NCBI RefSeq assembly: GCF_017310015.1
Contig: NZ_CP022297.1
Coordinates: 2,046,001-2,110,000 of the forward strand
Length of the DNA stretch: 64,000 bases
Source: Marinobacterium iners
GTDB taxonomy: Bacteria; Pseudomonadota; Gammaproteobacteria; Pseudomonadales; Balneatricaceae
Direction of reading: 5' to 3'
Every line of letters begins with the position of its first letter. Position 1 is the first letter of the stretch. The notes under the pieces were generated by a model. That model searched no databases, had not been told where the DNA came from, and worked only from the letters and a program-made list of their open reading frames with translations. Made by a program: the position numbers and the translations under genes. Shown one piece after another: positions 1 through 8,937 of this stretch.

Positions 1-9
1 ATAATAAGC

Positions 10-1320
10 ATGAACTATCAACAGCCAATGATGCGCGGTTCCCTTGAAGAAATCGAAACAGCCAGCATCGACGAACTGCGTTCTCTGCAGCTGCGCCGTA
101 TGCGCTGGAGCCTGGCGCACGCCTATAACAACGTACCCCACTTCAAACAGAAGTGTGATGAAAAGGGTGTGCACCCGCACGAGCTTAAGTCTCTGGAAGA
201 CCTGAAGCACTTCCCGTTCACCACCAAGCAGGATCTGCGCGACAACTATCCATACGGCATGTTCGCCATTCCGATGGAAGATGTAGTGCGTATCCACGCC
301 TCTTCCGGTACGACCGGCAAGCCGACCGTAGTGGGTTATTCCCAGAACGATATCGACACCTGGGCCAACGTAGTTGCACGCTCCATCCGCGCTGCTGGCG
401 GCCACCGCGGTGACAAGGTTCACGTTGCCTATGGTTACGGCCTGTTTACCGGTGGTCTGGGCGCACATTACGGTGCCGAGCGCCTGGGCTGCACCGTCAT
501 CCCGATGTCAGGCGGCCAGACCGAGAAGCAGGTTCAGCTGATTCAGGATTTCGAGCCGGATCTGATCATGGTGACTCCGTCCTACTTCCTGAACATTCTG
601 GATGAGATGGAACGCCAGGGCGTAGACCCTCGCAAGATCCGTCTGCGTACCGGTATCTTCGGCGCCGAGCCCTGGACCGGTGAGATGCGCAAGAGCATCG
701 AAGAGCGTGCCGGTATCGATGCGGTCGACATCTACGGCCTGTCCGAAGTCATGGGACCGGGTGTGGCGATGGAGTGTATCGAAACCAAAGACGGCCCCAC
801 CATTTGGGAAGACCACTTCTATCCGGAGATCATCGATCCGAACACCGGCGAAGTACTGCCGGATGGCGAGTACGGTGAACTGGTGTTCACGTCTCTGACC
901 AAGGAAGCGATGCCGGTTGTGCGTTACCGCACTCGCGACCTGACTCGCCTGCTGCCGGGCACCGCTCGCTCCATGCGTCGCATCGACAAGATTACCGGTC
1001 GTTCCGATGACATGCTGATCATCCGTGGGGTGAACGTGTTCCCGACCCAGATCGAAGAGCAGATTCTCAAGGTCGAAGCACTGGCGCCCCACTATGAGAT
1101 CGTTGTCACCAAGAACGGCAACCTGGACATGGTTGAAGTGAAGGTGGAACTGACTCCGGCAGCGACTGCAGCCAACAAGGATGCCGTCACCAAGGAGCTG
1201 TCGCACCACATCAAGTCCTACATCGGCATCAGCACCCGCATCACCATCGGTGAGCCGGGTACCATTGCCCGCTCCGAAGGCAAGGCACAGCGTGTGTCTG
1301 ACCTGCGCAACAAGGGCTGA
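10..1320 (+). CDS. paaK: phenylacetate-CoA ligase PaaK
   Basis: 436 aa. Cytosolic AMP-forming ligase that activates phenylacetate with CoA and ATP, the first step of the aerobic phenylacetyl-CoA (paa) pathway. The adenylate-forming P-loop is visible as SSGTTGKPT near residue 98, and the C-terminal lid domain (DDMLIIRGVNVFPTQ) is typical of PaaK. Length matches the family (about 430-440 aa). The ATG sits 9 nt from the window edge, so its ribosome site and any upstream paa genes cannot be seen. It ends just before a strong hairpin terminator, so it is probably the last gene of a paa operon. It may link to the aromatic catabolism further along, although mandelate leads to benzoate, not phenylacetate. 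The family assignment is firm; the substrate is inferred from similarity. Confidence 0.95.
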   Translation: MNYQQPMMRGSLEEIETASIDELRSLQLRRMRWSLAHAYNNVPHFKQKCDEKGVHPHELKSLEDLKHFPFTTKQDLRDNYPYGMFAIPMEDVVRIHASSGTTGKPTVVGYSQNDIDTWANVVARSIRAAGGHRGDKVHVAYGYGLFTGGLGAHYGAERLGCTVIPMSGGQTEKQVQLIQDFEPDLIMVTPSYFLNILDEMERQGVDPRKIRLRTGIFGAEPWTGEMRKSIEERAGIDAVDIYGLSEVMGPGVAMECIETKDGPTIWEDHFYPEIIDPNTGEVLPDGEYGELVFTSLTKEAMPVVRYRTRDLTRLLPGTARSMRRIDKITGRSDDMLIIRGVNVFPTQIEEQILKVEALAPHYEIVVTKNGNLDMVEVKVELTPAATAANKDAVTKELSHHIKSYIGISTRITIGEPGTIARSEGKAQRVSDLRNKG

Positions 1321-1341
1321 ATCGGGCTTGTCCCATTACGC

Positions 1342-1371
1342 AAAAGGCCGGTCATGATGACCGGCCTTTTT
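1342..1371. terminator. bidirectional rho-independent terminator between paaK and rnk
   Basis: AAAAGGCCGGTCAT is followed by its near-perfect reverse complement ATGACCGGCCTTTTT, a GC-rich stem with T-runs in both directions. It lies between the convergent paaK and rnk genes and can serve both. Confidence 0.85.
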
Positions 1372-1416
1372 GTTGCGTCGTACGCCTGCCTGCTGCAGGA
1401 GGGCGCACATCAGCAC

Positions 1417-1803
1417 TCATGCATGGCTGACTTCGATAATACGCACGTGGCTGTGTTTGCCATCCGGCAGGCGCCAGTCGATGGTCTGCCCCACTTCCAG
1501 CCCCAGCAGCGCTGACCCTATCGGCGCCACAATTGAGATCCCGTCTTCACGGCCAGCCATCTGATGCGGGTAGCACAGCGTACGCTGGAATGTTTTGTCA
1601 CTTTCCTCCACCTTGAAGGTCACGGTGGAGTTCATCCGCACCACATCATCCGGCAGCTGTTCAAGCGGCACAATGTCGGCACGCTCCAGCTCCGTCCGCA
1701 AGCCATCCAGTGCGGGATTGTCCCGGTGCTCTTTCCGCTCCAGCATGGCTTCCAGTTGGTCAACGTCCTTCTCGGACACCTTGATTCCGGGCATTTCAGC
1801 CAT
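1417..1803 (-). CDS. rnk: Rnk, regulator of nucleoside diphosphate kinase (GreA/B-type C-terminal domain)
   Basis: 128 aa. Rnk is an RNA-polymerase secondary-channel-binding protein related to GreA/GreB, with a short N-terminal coiled coil and a C-terminal GreA/B FKBP-like domain; it affects nucleoside diphosphate kinase levels. The protein shows the family motifs: VRMNSTVTF, then CYPHQM, then a PIGSALLGLEVGQTIDW block near residues 80-100. I choose the ATG at 1803 because GGAG lies 6 nt upstream; an in-frame ATG at 1818 would give five extra residues but has no clear ribosome site. It is convergent with paaK. A perfect dyad lies about 95-120 nt upstream and may be an operator. Confidence 0.88.
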   Translation of the reverse strand: MAEMPGIKVSEKDVDQLEAMLERKEHRDNPALDGLRTELERADIVPLEQLPDDVVRMNSTVTFKVEESDKTFQRTLCYPHQMAGREDGISIVAPIGSALLGLEVGQTIDWRLPDGKHSHVRIIEVSHA

Positions 1804-1896
1804 TTTCAACTCCATCATTGTGACAACAGGTTGTACCTGGCTTGAGGTACAACGATAAATAAAAGGGATCAGTGGAAAAAGCGAAGTGCACCCGAC

Positions 1897-1921
1897 GACC
1901 TGTACCGTGCTGATACAGGTC
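1897..1921. promoter_or_regulatory. dyad GACCTGTA-N9-TACAGGTC upstream of rnk
   Basis: A perfect 8-bp inverted repeat separated by 9 bp, about 95 nt upstream of the rnk start. The spacing is typical of a dimeric repressor or activator site. The binding protein is unknown. Confidence 0.45.
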
Positions 1922-2015
1922 TATCAGCGTCAGCGGCAGGTTGGCGGGGCCTGAACAAGACAGGCCGCAGGTTTCTGAGTACTGATCGGGTGATGCATGA
2001 CAACGTTCAAAACTG

Positions 2016-2042
2016 AGAAGGCGCCCCCGTGAGGCGCCTTCT
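2016..2042. repeat. 10-bp perfect inverted repeat (hairpin)
   Basis: AGAAGGCGCC, a 7-nt loop CCCGTGA, then GGCGCCTTCT. There is no T-run on the plus strand. It could be a factor-independent stop for transcription through the region or a structured leader. It lies about 150 nt upstream of nsrR. Confidence 0.6.
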
Positions 2043-2189
2043 GAATATTAGGTATGTTGACAGCTATTGTTAACGTTTTACCGACCTGAACGCAAGCCCC
2101 CTCAGGCGTTGATGATTCATATAACGAAAAGTTTCGGTCCCGAGCGTTATCTTGTATCATCATATCCTTATATTAAGTCGGGTATCACG

Positions 2190-2621
2190 ATGCAACTGAG
2201 CCGTTTCAGCGATTATACGCTCCGAGTCCTGTTCTATGTCGCAACCCATACCGATCGTCTCTCGACCCTGAGTGAAATCGCGACATTCTATGACATCTCG
2301 ATCGAGCACCTGCGCAAGGTTGTTCACGCTCTTGGCAAACGGGGCTATTTGAGTACCTTCCGCGGCAAGAAAGGGGGCATTTGCCTTGCCCGCCCCCCCG
2401 AGCAGATTAACATCGGTGAAGTGGTAGCCCATTCCGAAGGTACATCCCCGCTGGTGGACTGCAACAGCCAGCCCTGCCGTCTTGCCGGTCAATGCACTCT
2501 CCAAGGTGCCCTTGCCCGTGCTCAGCAGGCTTTTTTCGATACCCTCAAGGAGTACACGCTTGCTGACCTGCTGCGCAGTGACTCGATGCAGGCCAACCTG
2601 ATTACCCACACCAACAGCTAG
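2190..2621 (+). CDS. nsrR: NsrR-type Rrf2 transcriptional repressor (NO sensor)
   Basis: 143 aa. Rrf2-family winged-helix regulator. NsrR carries an Fe-S cluster that is destroyed by nitric oxide, which derepresses NO-detoxification genes. The start MQLSRFSDYTLR is the family start, and the helix-turn-helix lies at about residues 25-50. Three cysteines are spaced CX4C and CX5C (LVDCNSQPCRLAGQC), the same spacing as in E. coli NsrR, whose corresponding stretch I recall as LVNCSSEFCHITPAC. This separates it from IscR. In-frame upstream starts exist, but they precede the conserved N-terminus and have no family similarity. The gene is alone; its targets are not visible here, although the NO-sensor NosP lies 10 kb away. 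Confidence 0.85.
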   Translation: MQLSRFSDYTLRVLFYVATHTDRLSTLSEIATFYDISIEHLRKVVHALGKRGYLSTFRGKKGGICLARPPEQINIGEVVAHSEGTSPLVDCNSQPCRLAGQCTLQGALARAQQAFFDTLKEYTLADLLRSDSMQANLITHTNS

Positions 2622-2719
2622 CCTCATCGCGGTACACACCCACGCCAACAGTTGCAGATTCCGGATAGACGATACCCGCTGCAGCTGAGAGAATGCCGTT
2701 TTGCATTTCAGGAGCTGTA

Positions 2720-3622
2720 ATGTTGAAGGATCGTCACCCGGCATTTCTGGCTGCGCTCTGGATGACCGGCGCACTGTTCTCGTTCATGGCCATGGCTGTT
2801 TCCGGACGTGAGTTGACAGCTGAATATACCACTTACCAAATTCTGTTTTTCCGCAGCGTAATTGGCGTTGTCCTGATCGGTGCACTGGTGGCCAAAACCG
2901 GCATTGAACAGCTGCGCACCACCCGTCCCGGCGCGCACCTGGTGCGCAACATCGCTCATTTCGGTGGTCAGTATGGCTGGTTTTATGGCCTGGCCTGGAT
3001 ATCGCTGGCGGAGGTGATCGCCATCGAGTTCACCACTCCTGTCTGGACGGCCCTGCTGGCCTGGCTGCTGCTGGGTGAGCGACTTACACTGCCCAGAGTG
3101 CTGGCGGTGGCGCTGGGTATTGCCGGCCTGCTGCTGATACTGCGCCCCGGCATGGGCGTGCTGCACCCGGCCTCACTGGCCGTATTGGCAGGCGCTTTCG
3201 GCTATGCTCTCTCTTACATTCAGACCAAGTCACTGACTCGCACCGACACCCCACTGTGCATCCTGTTCTACATGACCCTGATGCAGCTTCCCTTCGGCAT
3301 GGTCCCATCACTGCTTGACTGGAAAAGCCCTACCCTTGAAGCTTTGCCCTGGATACTGGTCGTCGGCGTCACCGCCATGAGTGCACATTACTGTATGGCA
3401 CGCGCATTCAAACTGGCTGACGCGACTGTTGTTGTACCGATGGACTTCATGCGTCTGCCCCTGATCGCACTGGTAGGTTATCTGTTTTATCAGGAACTGA
3501 TCGACTGGTATGTACTGGCGGGCACTGCGCTGATGTTCAGCGGCAACCTGATCAATATCCGCGCAGAGCAGCGCAAGGCGCCGCTACGGCAGGAGATCAG
3601 AGCACATCAGTCACCAGAATGA
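2720..3622 (+). CDS. EamA/DMT-family membrane transporter
   Basis: 300 aa. Inner-membrane protein with about ten hydrophobic segments arranged as two EamA repeats (roughly residues 8-140 and 150-285). The family exports small metabolites or amino acids; the substrate cannot be told from sequence. I choose the ATG at 2720 because AGGAG lies 6 nt upstream; an in-frame ATG at 2693 lacks one. The 3' end overlaps the convergent membrane-anchored protein at 3597-4208 by 26 nt, so there is no room for a terminator between them. Confidence 0.88.
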   Translation: MLKDRHPAFLAALWMTGALFSFMAMAVSGRELTAEYTTYQILFFRSVIGVVLIGALVAKTGIEQLRTTRPGAHLVRNIAHFGGQYGWFYGLAWISLAEVIAIEFTTPVWTALLAWLLLGERLTLPRVLAVALGIAGLLLILRPGMGVLHPASLAVLAGAFGYALSYIQTKSLTRTDTPLCILFYMTLMQLPFGMVPSLLDWKSPTLEALPWILVVGVTAMSAHYCMARAFKLADATVVVPMDFMRLPLIALVGYLFYQELIDWYVLAGTALMFSGNLINIRAEQRKAPLRQEIRAHQSPE

Positions 3623-4208
3623 GTTCGCAGGCGCCATCGCCGGTATCTTCCCGCGACATGGAGCTGCGCCAGCGCCAGCCGTCTTCGCCGCGGGCCTCAA
3701 CCAGAAACCCGCGCAGGCTTACCGTGCTGCCGGAATTGACATGATCCAGTGCCTCTCTGACTTGATCGTTGGCCGGAATCAGGTGCATATTGGCACTGCT
3801 GATCTCAACTTCACGCTGGGGAATCGGCAACTGTTCGGTGCGCCAGTAATACCATCGACCCGACTGACGTATGGTAAACTGACGCGCAATTTCCGGCTCG
3901 GCCATACGCCCCCAGCCCAGCGCGAAGTCCCAGGGGGAAAGATCTGCCTCACGCCCCATTCGATAGCGCTCTCGAGCCAGCACCCGGGCTTCCAGCGCGA
4001 ACTCGGCCAACAGACGCAGCGAATACTGCCCGAATTCAAGCTCGGCTGGCGGGGTTAAATTCTGTTGCAGCGGCTCGGCAGACACAGGTGCCAATGACAC
4101 CTGCGGCAGCTCAGACGACTCTGGTACCGGTGAATGGGAACGTCCCATCCACAACAGAACAACGATCAGGGCAAGTAACACCAGATGCCATCGCCGAATC
4201 AGACTCAT
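3597..4208 (-). CDS. conserved membrane-anchored hypothetical protein
   Basis: 203 aa, function unknown. An N-terminal hydrophobic helix (about residues 7-21) follows two arginines, so it is probably anchored in the inner membrane with the remainder periplasmic. A proline/serine-rich linker follows, then a soluble domain with many Trp and Tyr residues (SPWDFALGWGRM, then GRWYYWRTEQ). AGGAG stands 7 nt before the ATG. It overlaps the end of the EamA gene and diverges from the ABC exporter pair. I recognise the style of a conserved gammaproteobacterial hypothetical but no domain with a known role. Confidence 0.75.
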   Translation of the reverse strand: MSLIRRWHLVLLALIVVLLWMGRSHSPVPESSELPQVSLAPVSAEPLQQNLTPPAELEFGQYSLRLLAEFALEARVLARERYRMGREADLSPWDFALGWGRMAEPEIARQFTIRQSGRWYYWRTEQLPIPQREVEISSANMHLIPANDQVREALDHVNSGSTVSLRGFLVEARGEDGWRWRSSMSREDTGDGACELILVTDVL

Positions 4209-4269
4209 GCGGTATTCTCCTGAATGAAACTGCCGTCCATCATATCACTTTGAAATTCGACAGGATGCC

Positions 4270-6009
4270 ATGCAACCGTTTCAACAATTGAGCTGGTTCT
4301 TTCGCGAACACTGGCGCACCTATTCGGTAGCTCTGTTACTGCTGTCACTGGTTGCCATGCTCAATCTCAGCATTCCCTGGCTGGTAGGGCAAAGCGTTGA
4401 CCATCTCGCTGCCGGTGACAACCAGAGCCACAGCCGCATCCTCTGGCTGCTGCTTGGCTGCGCTCTGGCGATTTACGTACTGCGCTTCACCTGGCGTCAA
4501 ATACTGTTCGGAACCGCCTATCGGCTGGGTAACCTGCTGCGCAGCCGTTTTTATCAACGGTTGACCCGACAGGGGGACGCCTTTTATGCCGAACACAATA
4601 CCGGCGACCTGATGGCACGGGCCACAAACGATATAGATGCGATTGAGATGGCAGCAGGCGAAGGGATACTGTCAGGATTTGATGGCCTGCTGACCTTTGT
4701 GCTGGTGATGATCATGATGGCAGCCGTGATCGACTGGCGCCTGACCCTGATCGCATTATTGCCCTTCCCCGTTATGGCATTTGGTTTCCATCGCCTGTCC
4801 AACCGTATCCACCACCAGTTCAATGAAGCACTGGAACAGTTCTCCGCACTGAATGACCGAACCCAGGAAGCACTCTCTGGCATTCGCATGATTCGAGCAC
4901 TTGGACGCGAGCAGCAGGAGTTCGATGATTACGCCGCCATCACCCATCGCGCCGCGAAGGCCAACTATGATGTAGCCCGCAGCGAGGCCCTGTTCGACCC
5001 ACTGATCTTTCTGTGCATGAGCGCCTCTCTGCTTCTCACTCTGGCCGGTGGCAGCTGGTTGATCAGCACCGAGGAGCTCAGCATCGGTGAACTGACCGGT
5101 TTCACCCTCTACTTGGGTCAGCTGATTTGGCCCATGTGGGCGTTCGGCTGGCTGCTCAATATCATCGAACGCGGCAGTGCCGCCTGGAAACGGGTCGACG
5201 CGACCTTGCAAACGCCCGACTCCATCAAGGACCAGGGGCAGCAGCCGGTCAGTGAAACATCCCTGACAGCCGAGGCTCTCAGCTTCACCTACCCCGGCAG
5301 TGATACGCCCGCATTGCAGGACGTAAGTTTTGATCTGCCGCCGGGCAGCCGCCTTGGCATCGCCGGCCCTACCGGTGCTGGCAAAAGCACCTTAATCCAG
5401 TTACTGATGCGCTACCGTGAGGCCGATAGTCCACAGCAGCTGCTGCTGGGCGACCATGCCGTTGCGGATTACCCGTTGCAGGCCCTGCGCAGCTGCTTCG
5501 CATGGGTGCCGCAGGACCCTTTCCTGTTCAGCCTGACGGTGGCGGAAAACATTGCCTTGAGCCAGCCGAATGCAAGCCCTCAAGCGATACGCCACGCAGC
5601 ATGGCTGGCATCCGTCGATGAAGATATCGAACGTTTGCCAAAGGGCTATGACACACCGGTCGGCGAACGTGGCGTTACCCTGTCCGGAGGCCAGCGCCAG
5701 CGTGTCGCGCTGGCGCGCGCGCTGCTGGCCCCGGCCCCTGTGCTGGTGCTGGATGACTCCCTTTCGGCGGTTGACCTTGATACCGAGAAACGCATTCTGC
5801 AGCGCCTGCAACAGGCCAGTGTGCGGCGCAGCCTGATTGTGATCAGCCATCGCCTGAGTGCGCTGCGAGACTGTGACAGCATTCTGGTATTGCAACACGG
5901 CCACCCCGACGAGACCGGGACTCATGAGCAGCTTCTTGCCACTGACGGCTGGTACAGTCGCATGTGGACCTACCAGCAGATGGAGGAAGAAACCGATGTC
6001 AGCCACTGA
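4270..6009 (+). CDS. ABC exporter half-transporter, MdlA-like (first subunit of heterodimer)
   Basis: 579 aa. Six-helix type-I exporter domain (about residues 15-300) followed by an ATPase domain. Walker A is GPTGAGKST, the signature is the canonical LSGGQRQR, and Walker B is VLVLDDSLSAVD. The catalytic Glu after Walker B is replaced by Asp, as in MdlA subunits of MdlAB heterodimers, so this subunit's ATP site is degenerate. It overlaps the next subunit gene by 14 nt, indicating translational coupling. The substrate is unknown; related pairs are described as drug or lipid exporters. No symbol is given because mdlA also names mandelate racemase in this window. Confidence 0.9.
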   Translation: MQPFQQLSWFFREHWRTYSVALLLLSLVAMLNLSIPWLVGQSVDHLAAGDNQSHSRILWLLLGCALAIYVLRFTWRQILFGTAYRLGNLLRSRFYQRLTRQGDAFYAEHNTGDLMARATNDIDAIEMAAGEGILSGFDGLLTFVLVMIMMAAVIDWRLTLIALLPFPVMAFGFHRLSNRIHHQFNEALEQFSALNDRTQEALSGIRMIRALGREQQEFDDYAAITHRAAKANYDVARSEALFDPLIFLCMSASLLLTLAGGSWLISTEELSIGELTGFTLYLGQLIWPMWAFGWLLNIIERGSAAWKRVDATLQTPDSIKDQGQQPVSETSLTAEALSFTYPGSDTPALQDVSFDLPPGSRLGIAGPTGAGKSTLIQLLMRYREADSPQQLLLGDHAVADYPLQALRSCFAWVPQDPFLFSLTVAENIALSQPNASPQAIRHAAWLASVDEDIERLPKGYDTPVGERGVTLSGGQRQRVALARALLAPAPVLVLDDSLSAVDLDTEKRILQRLQQASVRRSLIVISHRLSALRDCDSILVLQHGHPDETGTHEQLLATDGWYSRMWTYQQMEEETDVSH

Positions 6010-7819
6010 GCGCAGCCAGGCTAGACGCGCTTTCAGCCTGCTGTTCGATTATATCCGCCGTGACCGTCCGCTGCTGGTCAAGGCTTTGATTTTACTGGTG
6101 CTGGCCACTGCTGCTGATGTGGCCGGCCCGCTGCTGGCCAAGGTTTACATAGATGATTACCTGATGCCCGGCAACCTGCAGTGGCAGCCGGTTGGACTGC
6201 TGCTGGGTGGATACCTGCTGGTACAGATACTGGCCGCCTGGCTGCGCTTCCATCAGACCATGAAATTTACCGACATGGCACTGGTGGCGGTGCAGGATAT
6301 CCGCGAACGGGCTTTCAGACGTGCCTTGTGCCTGCCGCTTGGATGGTTTGACCATGCCATTACAGGTCAGGTGGTCAGCCGCATCACCAATGACACCGAA
6401 TCGATAAAGGATCTGTACGTGCAGTTCCTGTCAGTAGTACTGACCAACACCGTGCTTCTGGTAGGCATCCTGATCGCAATGGCCGTATTGGATACGTTCC
6501 TGATGCTGATTGCACTGCTGATGATACCCGCTGTGGTCGGACTGATCTGGCTTTACCAGCGCGCCAGCGGTGCCGCCGTATCACGCCAGCGACAGCTGCG
6601 CTCGGAGATCAACGGACTGGTCAGCGAGTCGATCAGTGGCATGGGCGTGATTCAGGCATCCGGGCAGCAGAGCCGGTTTATCAACCGGTTTGAAACGCTT
6701 AACCAGCCTTACTATCAGTCACGCCTGCGCACCATTAGCATCAGCGCGGCCCTGTTGCGGCCGGCCATCGACCTGATGAGCGTACTGGTGCTTGTCGCCG
6801 TGATCTGGGGGTTTGGTTTACAACCTGCCGAGCAAACCCTCGAGATCGGTGTGCTGTACGCTTTCATCAACCTGCTGGGACGTTTCACCGAACCACTGGC
6901 AGAGATTACTCAGCGTTTCAACCTTTACCAGCAGGCGATGATTGCCGGACGCCGTGTGCAGGAGTTGCTGGACGAACCGGAAGACAACGCTCTCAGTCAA
7001 CCCGGCACGGGTTCTGTCAGCAAGGGGCACATTCAAGTGCAGCAGCTGGGCTTTGGTTATCAACCGGAGAAGCCGGTTCTGCGTGGAATCAGTTTTGACC
7101 TTCCGCCTGGCCAGTTTCTGGGCATTGCAGGCCCCACCGGCAGCGGCAAGAGCACGCTGCTGAGTCTGCTGCTGCGCTACTACGCTCCCGACAGAGGTAC
7201 GATTCGAATCGACGACCAGCCCCTGCAGTCGCTGAGCAATGCTGCCCTGCGTGATGGCATCGGTCTGATTCCACAGGAACCATTCATCGTTGCAGGCAGC
7301 ATTCGTGACAATATCGACATGGGGCGCGGTCTTGGCGATGTTGCCATCGAACAGGCAGCCGCTCAGGCCCATCTGTTGCCGATGATCCAACAGCTGCCAC
7401 AGGGAATGCATACATTGCTGGGGGAACGTGGGACTCGGCTCTCGACTGGTCAGCGCCAGCAGCTGGTCATCGCCCGTGCACTGGCAGGTTCTCCGCGCGT
7501 TCTGCTGTTGGATGAGGCCACGGCGAGCGTCGACAGCGAAACAGAACAGGTGGTGCAGCGAGCATTGCACGAACTGCATGGTAAGGTAAGTCTTGTTGTG
7601 ATTGCCCATCGCCTTTCCACTATTCGTGAGGCAGACAACATCCTGCTGCTGGTCAATGGCGAGATTGTTGAGTCCGGTTCACACCGAACACTAATGCGGG
7701 CCGAGCAAGGGCGTTATGCAAGACTGTACCGCCTGCAGCAGCAGGCAGCACGGGTGCAGGATGCTGAACAGTATTCAACTGAGACGGTCGAGCACAAAAC
7801 GGTCGATCAGCGTGAGTGA
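5996..7819 (+). CDS. ABC exporter half-transporter, MdlB-like (second subunit of heterodimer)
   Basis: 607 aa. Type-I exporter membrane domain (about residues 20-315) and ATPase domain with Walker A GPTGSGKST and Walker B VLLLDEATA, which has the catalytic Glu. The signature is LSTGQRQQ instead of LSGGQ. In a head-to-tail heterodimer the altered signature would face the Asp-containing site of the partner, leaving one strong and one weak ATP site. The ATG at 5996 overlaps the end of the first subunit gene by 14 nt; longer in-frame readings extend into that gene and are not real. The 3' end overlaps the convergent PilZ gene by 45 nt. Confidence 0.9.
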   Translation: MSATERSQARRAFSLLFDYIRRDRPLLVKALILLVLATAADVAGPLLAKVYIDDYLMPGNLQWQPVGLLLGGYLLVQILAAWLRFHQTMKFTDMALVAVQDIRERAFRRALCLPLGWFDHAITGQVVSRITNDTESIKDLYVQFLSVVLTNTVLLVGILIAMAVLDTFLMLIALLMIPAVVGLIWLYQRASGAAVSRQRQLRSEINGLVSESISGMGVIQASGQQSRFINRFETLNQPYYQSRLRTISISAALLRPAIDLMSVLVLVAVIWGFGLQPAEQTLEIGVLYAFINLLGRFTEPLAEITQRFNLYQQAMIAGRRVQELLDEPEDNALSQPGTGSVSKGHIQVQQLGFGYQPEKPVLRGISFDLPPGQFLGIAGPTGSGKSTLLSLLLRYYAPDRGTIRIDDQPLQSLSNAALRDGIGLIPQEPFIVAGSIRDNIDMGRGLGDVAIEQAAAQAHLLPMIQQLPQGMHTLLGERGTRLSTGQRQQLVIARALAGSPRVLLLDEATASVDSETEQVVQRALHELHGKVSLVVIAHRLSTIREADNILLLVNGEIVESGSHRTLMRAEQGRYARLYRLQQQAARVQDAEQYSTETVEHKTVDQRE

Positions 7820-8122
7820 GTCAGGGTCTGTCGACACAATGTGCAGACCCAAACCGATGCTGTCATGAGAATTGCGCCGCTTGTACACAATACGGCAGTG
7901 GCAATGCAACGGACCCTGCCCAAGCCCGAAATGCAGCCAGACCTCGGTGGCCCCCAATCCCTGTGGCGGTTGTAACCCGGCCAGCACCTCACCACCCTCA
8001 ACATGGAAACCACTGCGGCTGATGTTTACCAGATTCACATCGATCATCACCCCTGCCGAGGTTTCAATTTCTGCCGGCAGGCTACAGTGCACGCGGGGAG
8101 ATATGCGTCTTTCCTGAAACAT
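7775..8122 (-). CDS. PilZ-domain protein (candidate c-di-GMP receptor)
   Basis: 115 aa, a single PilZ domain. The two c-di-GMP-binding motifs are present: RRISPR near the N-terminus (RxxxR) and NISRSG (the (D/N)xSxxG motif) about 25 residues later. It is therefore expected to bind c-di-GMP; the output is unknown. It overlaps the 3' end of the exporter gene by 45 nt in convergent orientation. It sits next to the alcohol-oxidation island, whose NosP-NahK pair is linked in Pseudomonas to biofilm and c-di-GMP control, so a connection is possible but not shown. Confidence 0.85.
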   Translation of the reverse strand: MFQERRISPRVHCSLPAEIETSAGVMIDVNLVNISRSGFHVEGGEVLAGLQPPQGLGATEVWLHFGLGQGPLHCHCRIVYKRRNSHDSIGLGLHIVSTDPDSLTLIDRFVLDRLS

Positions 8123-8220
8123 CTTGCTTCTCTGTCAGTTGGATGCAGGTATGATAGTGCCGCCATGTGGCCGTAACAATGTTCAGGGTCAGATCAACCT
8201 TGTGATACAAACGGTTTTTT

Positions 8221-8232
8221 ACTACTTAAGTA
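8221..8232 (+). promoter_or_regulatory. ACTAC-type element upstream of the CXXXCW gene
   Basis: TTACTACTTAAGTACC, containing the palindrome TACTTAAGTA, about 75 nt upstream of the start at 8307. It is one of a set of similar elements placed before the alcohol-oxidation genes and is a candidate site for one of the LuxR-type regulators here. Confidence 0.45.
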
Positions 8233-8306
8233 CCGGTTTGGCGCCCCCAAGGTCGAATTCATAGTACCCGGCAGCAGGAGTCTAATAGTCGTAACGGAGT
8301 TACACC

Positions 8307-8876
8307 ATGCATCTGCTTGCAAGACTATCAGTCATAACAGCCCTGCTTGCCGGGCTTACTGCGACCGCCGCGGCCGAGATAGACCCTGACGACCGGCTCT
8401 ATTTTTCATGGGACGGCTATCGCATCGCCCACTATCGCAGCCCGCCTGCGATACCGGTAGAGGGTGGCACTCGAGTCGATACCGCGGGTGTTCGCAGTTT
8501 GCTGGAGCAACCGAAAAAGCCGGTACTGGTCGATGTACAGCCGGTAGGATGGCAGGACGGTATTTTTCTGATTACCAAACCCCGACTGCACCTGCCCGGC
8601 AGTATTTGGTTGCCCAACGTAGGACTGGGCGAACCCGGTGAACGACTGGAGCGGTACTTCAGCACTCAGCTGGAACAGGCAACCGGTGGCGATCCATTGA
8701 GACCGGTCATACTGTACTGCACGGCTGACTGCTGGATGTCATGGAATGCTGTCAAACGCGCCCACAGCTGGGGCTACCAAAATCTGTACTGGTATGCAGA
8801 AGGGACTGACGGCTGGCGCGAAGCCGAACTCGATCTGGTCACCGGAACCCCCGTGCCATTACCGGCCGACTACTGA
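8307..8876 (+). CDS. PQQ-dependent catabolism-associated CXXCW-motif (rhodanese-like) protein
   Basis: 189 aa. Signal peptide (about residues 1-24, cut near AAAEIDPD), then a rhodanese-like fold ending in the motif YCTADCWMSWNA, with two cysteines that could be a redox or sulfur-transfer centre. This matches the periplasmic family known from PQQ alcohol dehydrogenase clusters and named for its CXXCW motif; here the spacing is CTADCW. Role unproven: it may deliver sulfur or reducing equivalents to, or protect, the quinoproteins. GGAG lies 8 nt before the ATG. The LuxR-type gene erbR follows 61 nt downstream on the same strand. Confidence 0.85.
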   Translation: MHLLARLSVITALLAGLTATAAAEIDPDDRLYFSWDGYRIAHYRSPPAIPVEGGTRVDTAGVRSLLEQPKKPVLVDVQPVGWQDGIFLITKPRLHLPGSIWLPNVGLGEPGERLERYFSTQLEQATGGDPLRPVILYCTADCWMSWNAVKRAHSWGYQNLYWYAEGTDGWREAELDLVTGTPVPLPADY

Positions 8877-8937
8877 AAAGTTTGACACGGAAGGTCTCTG
8901 AAGTTCTTAATAATAAAGATAAAAGGGGAACATACCC

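Larger units (their letters stand above)
1804..2189. other. divergent intergenic region rnk/nsrR
   Basis: About 390 nt without a convincing gene. It holds an 8-bp dyad (1897-1921) and a 10-bp perfect hairpin (2016-2042). A TTGACA hexamer near 2055 might be a -35 element for nsrR, but no good -10 box at the right distance was recognised. Short open frames here show no family features. Confidence 0.6.

Noticed and set aside
1930..2163. 77-codon minus-strand frame upstream of nsrR
   Set aside because: No ribosome site and no family features, and it reads through the 10-bp hairpin at 2016-2042.
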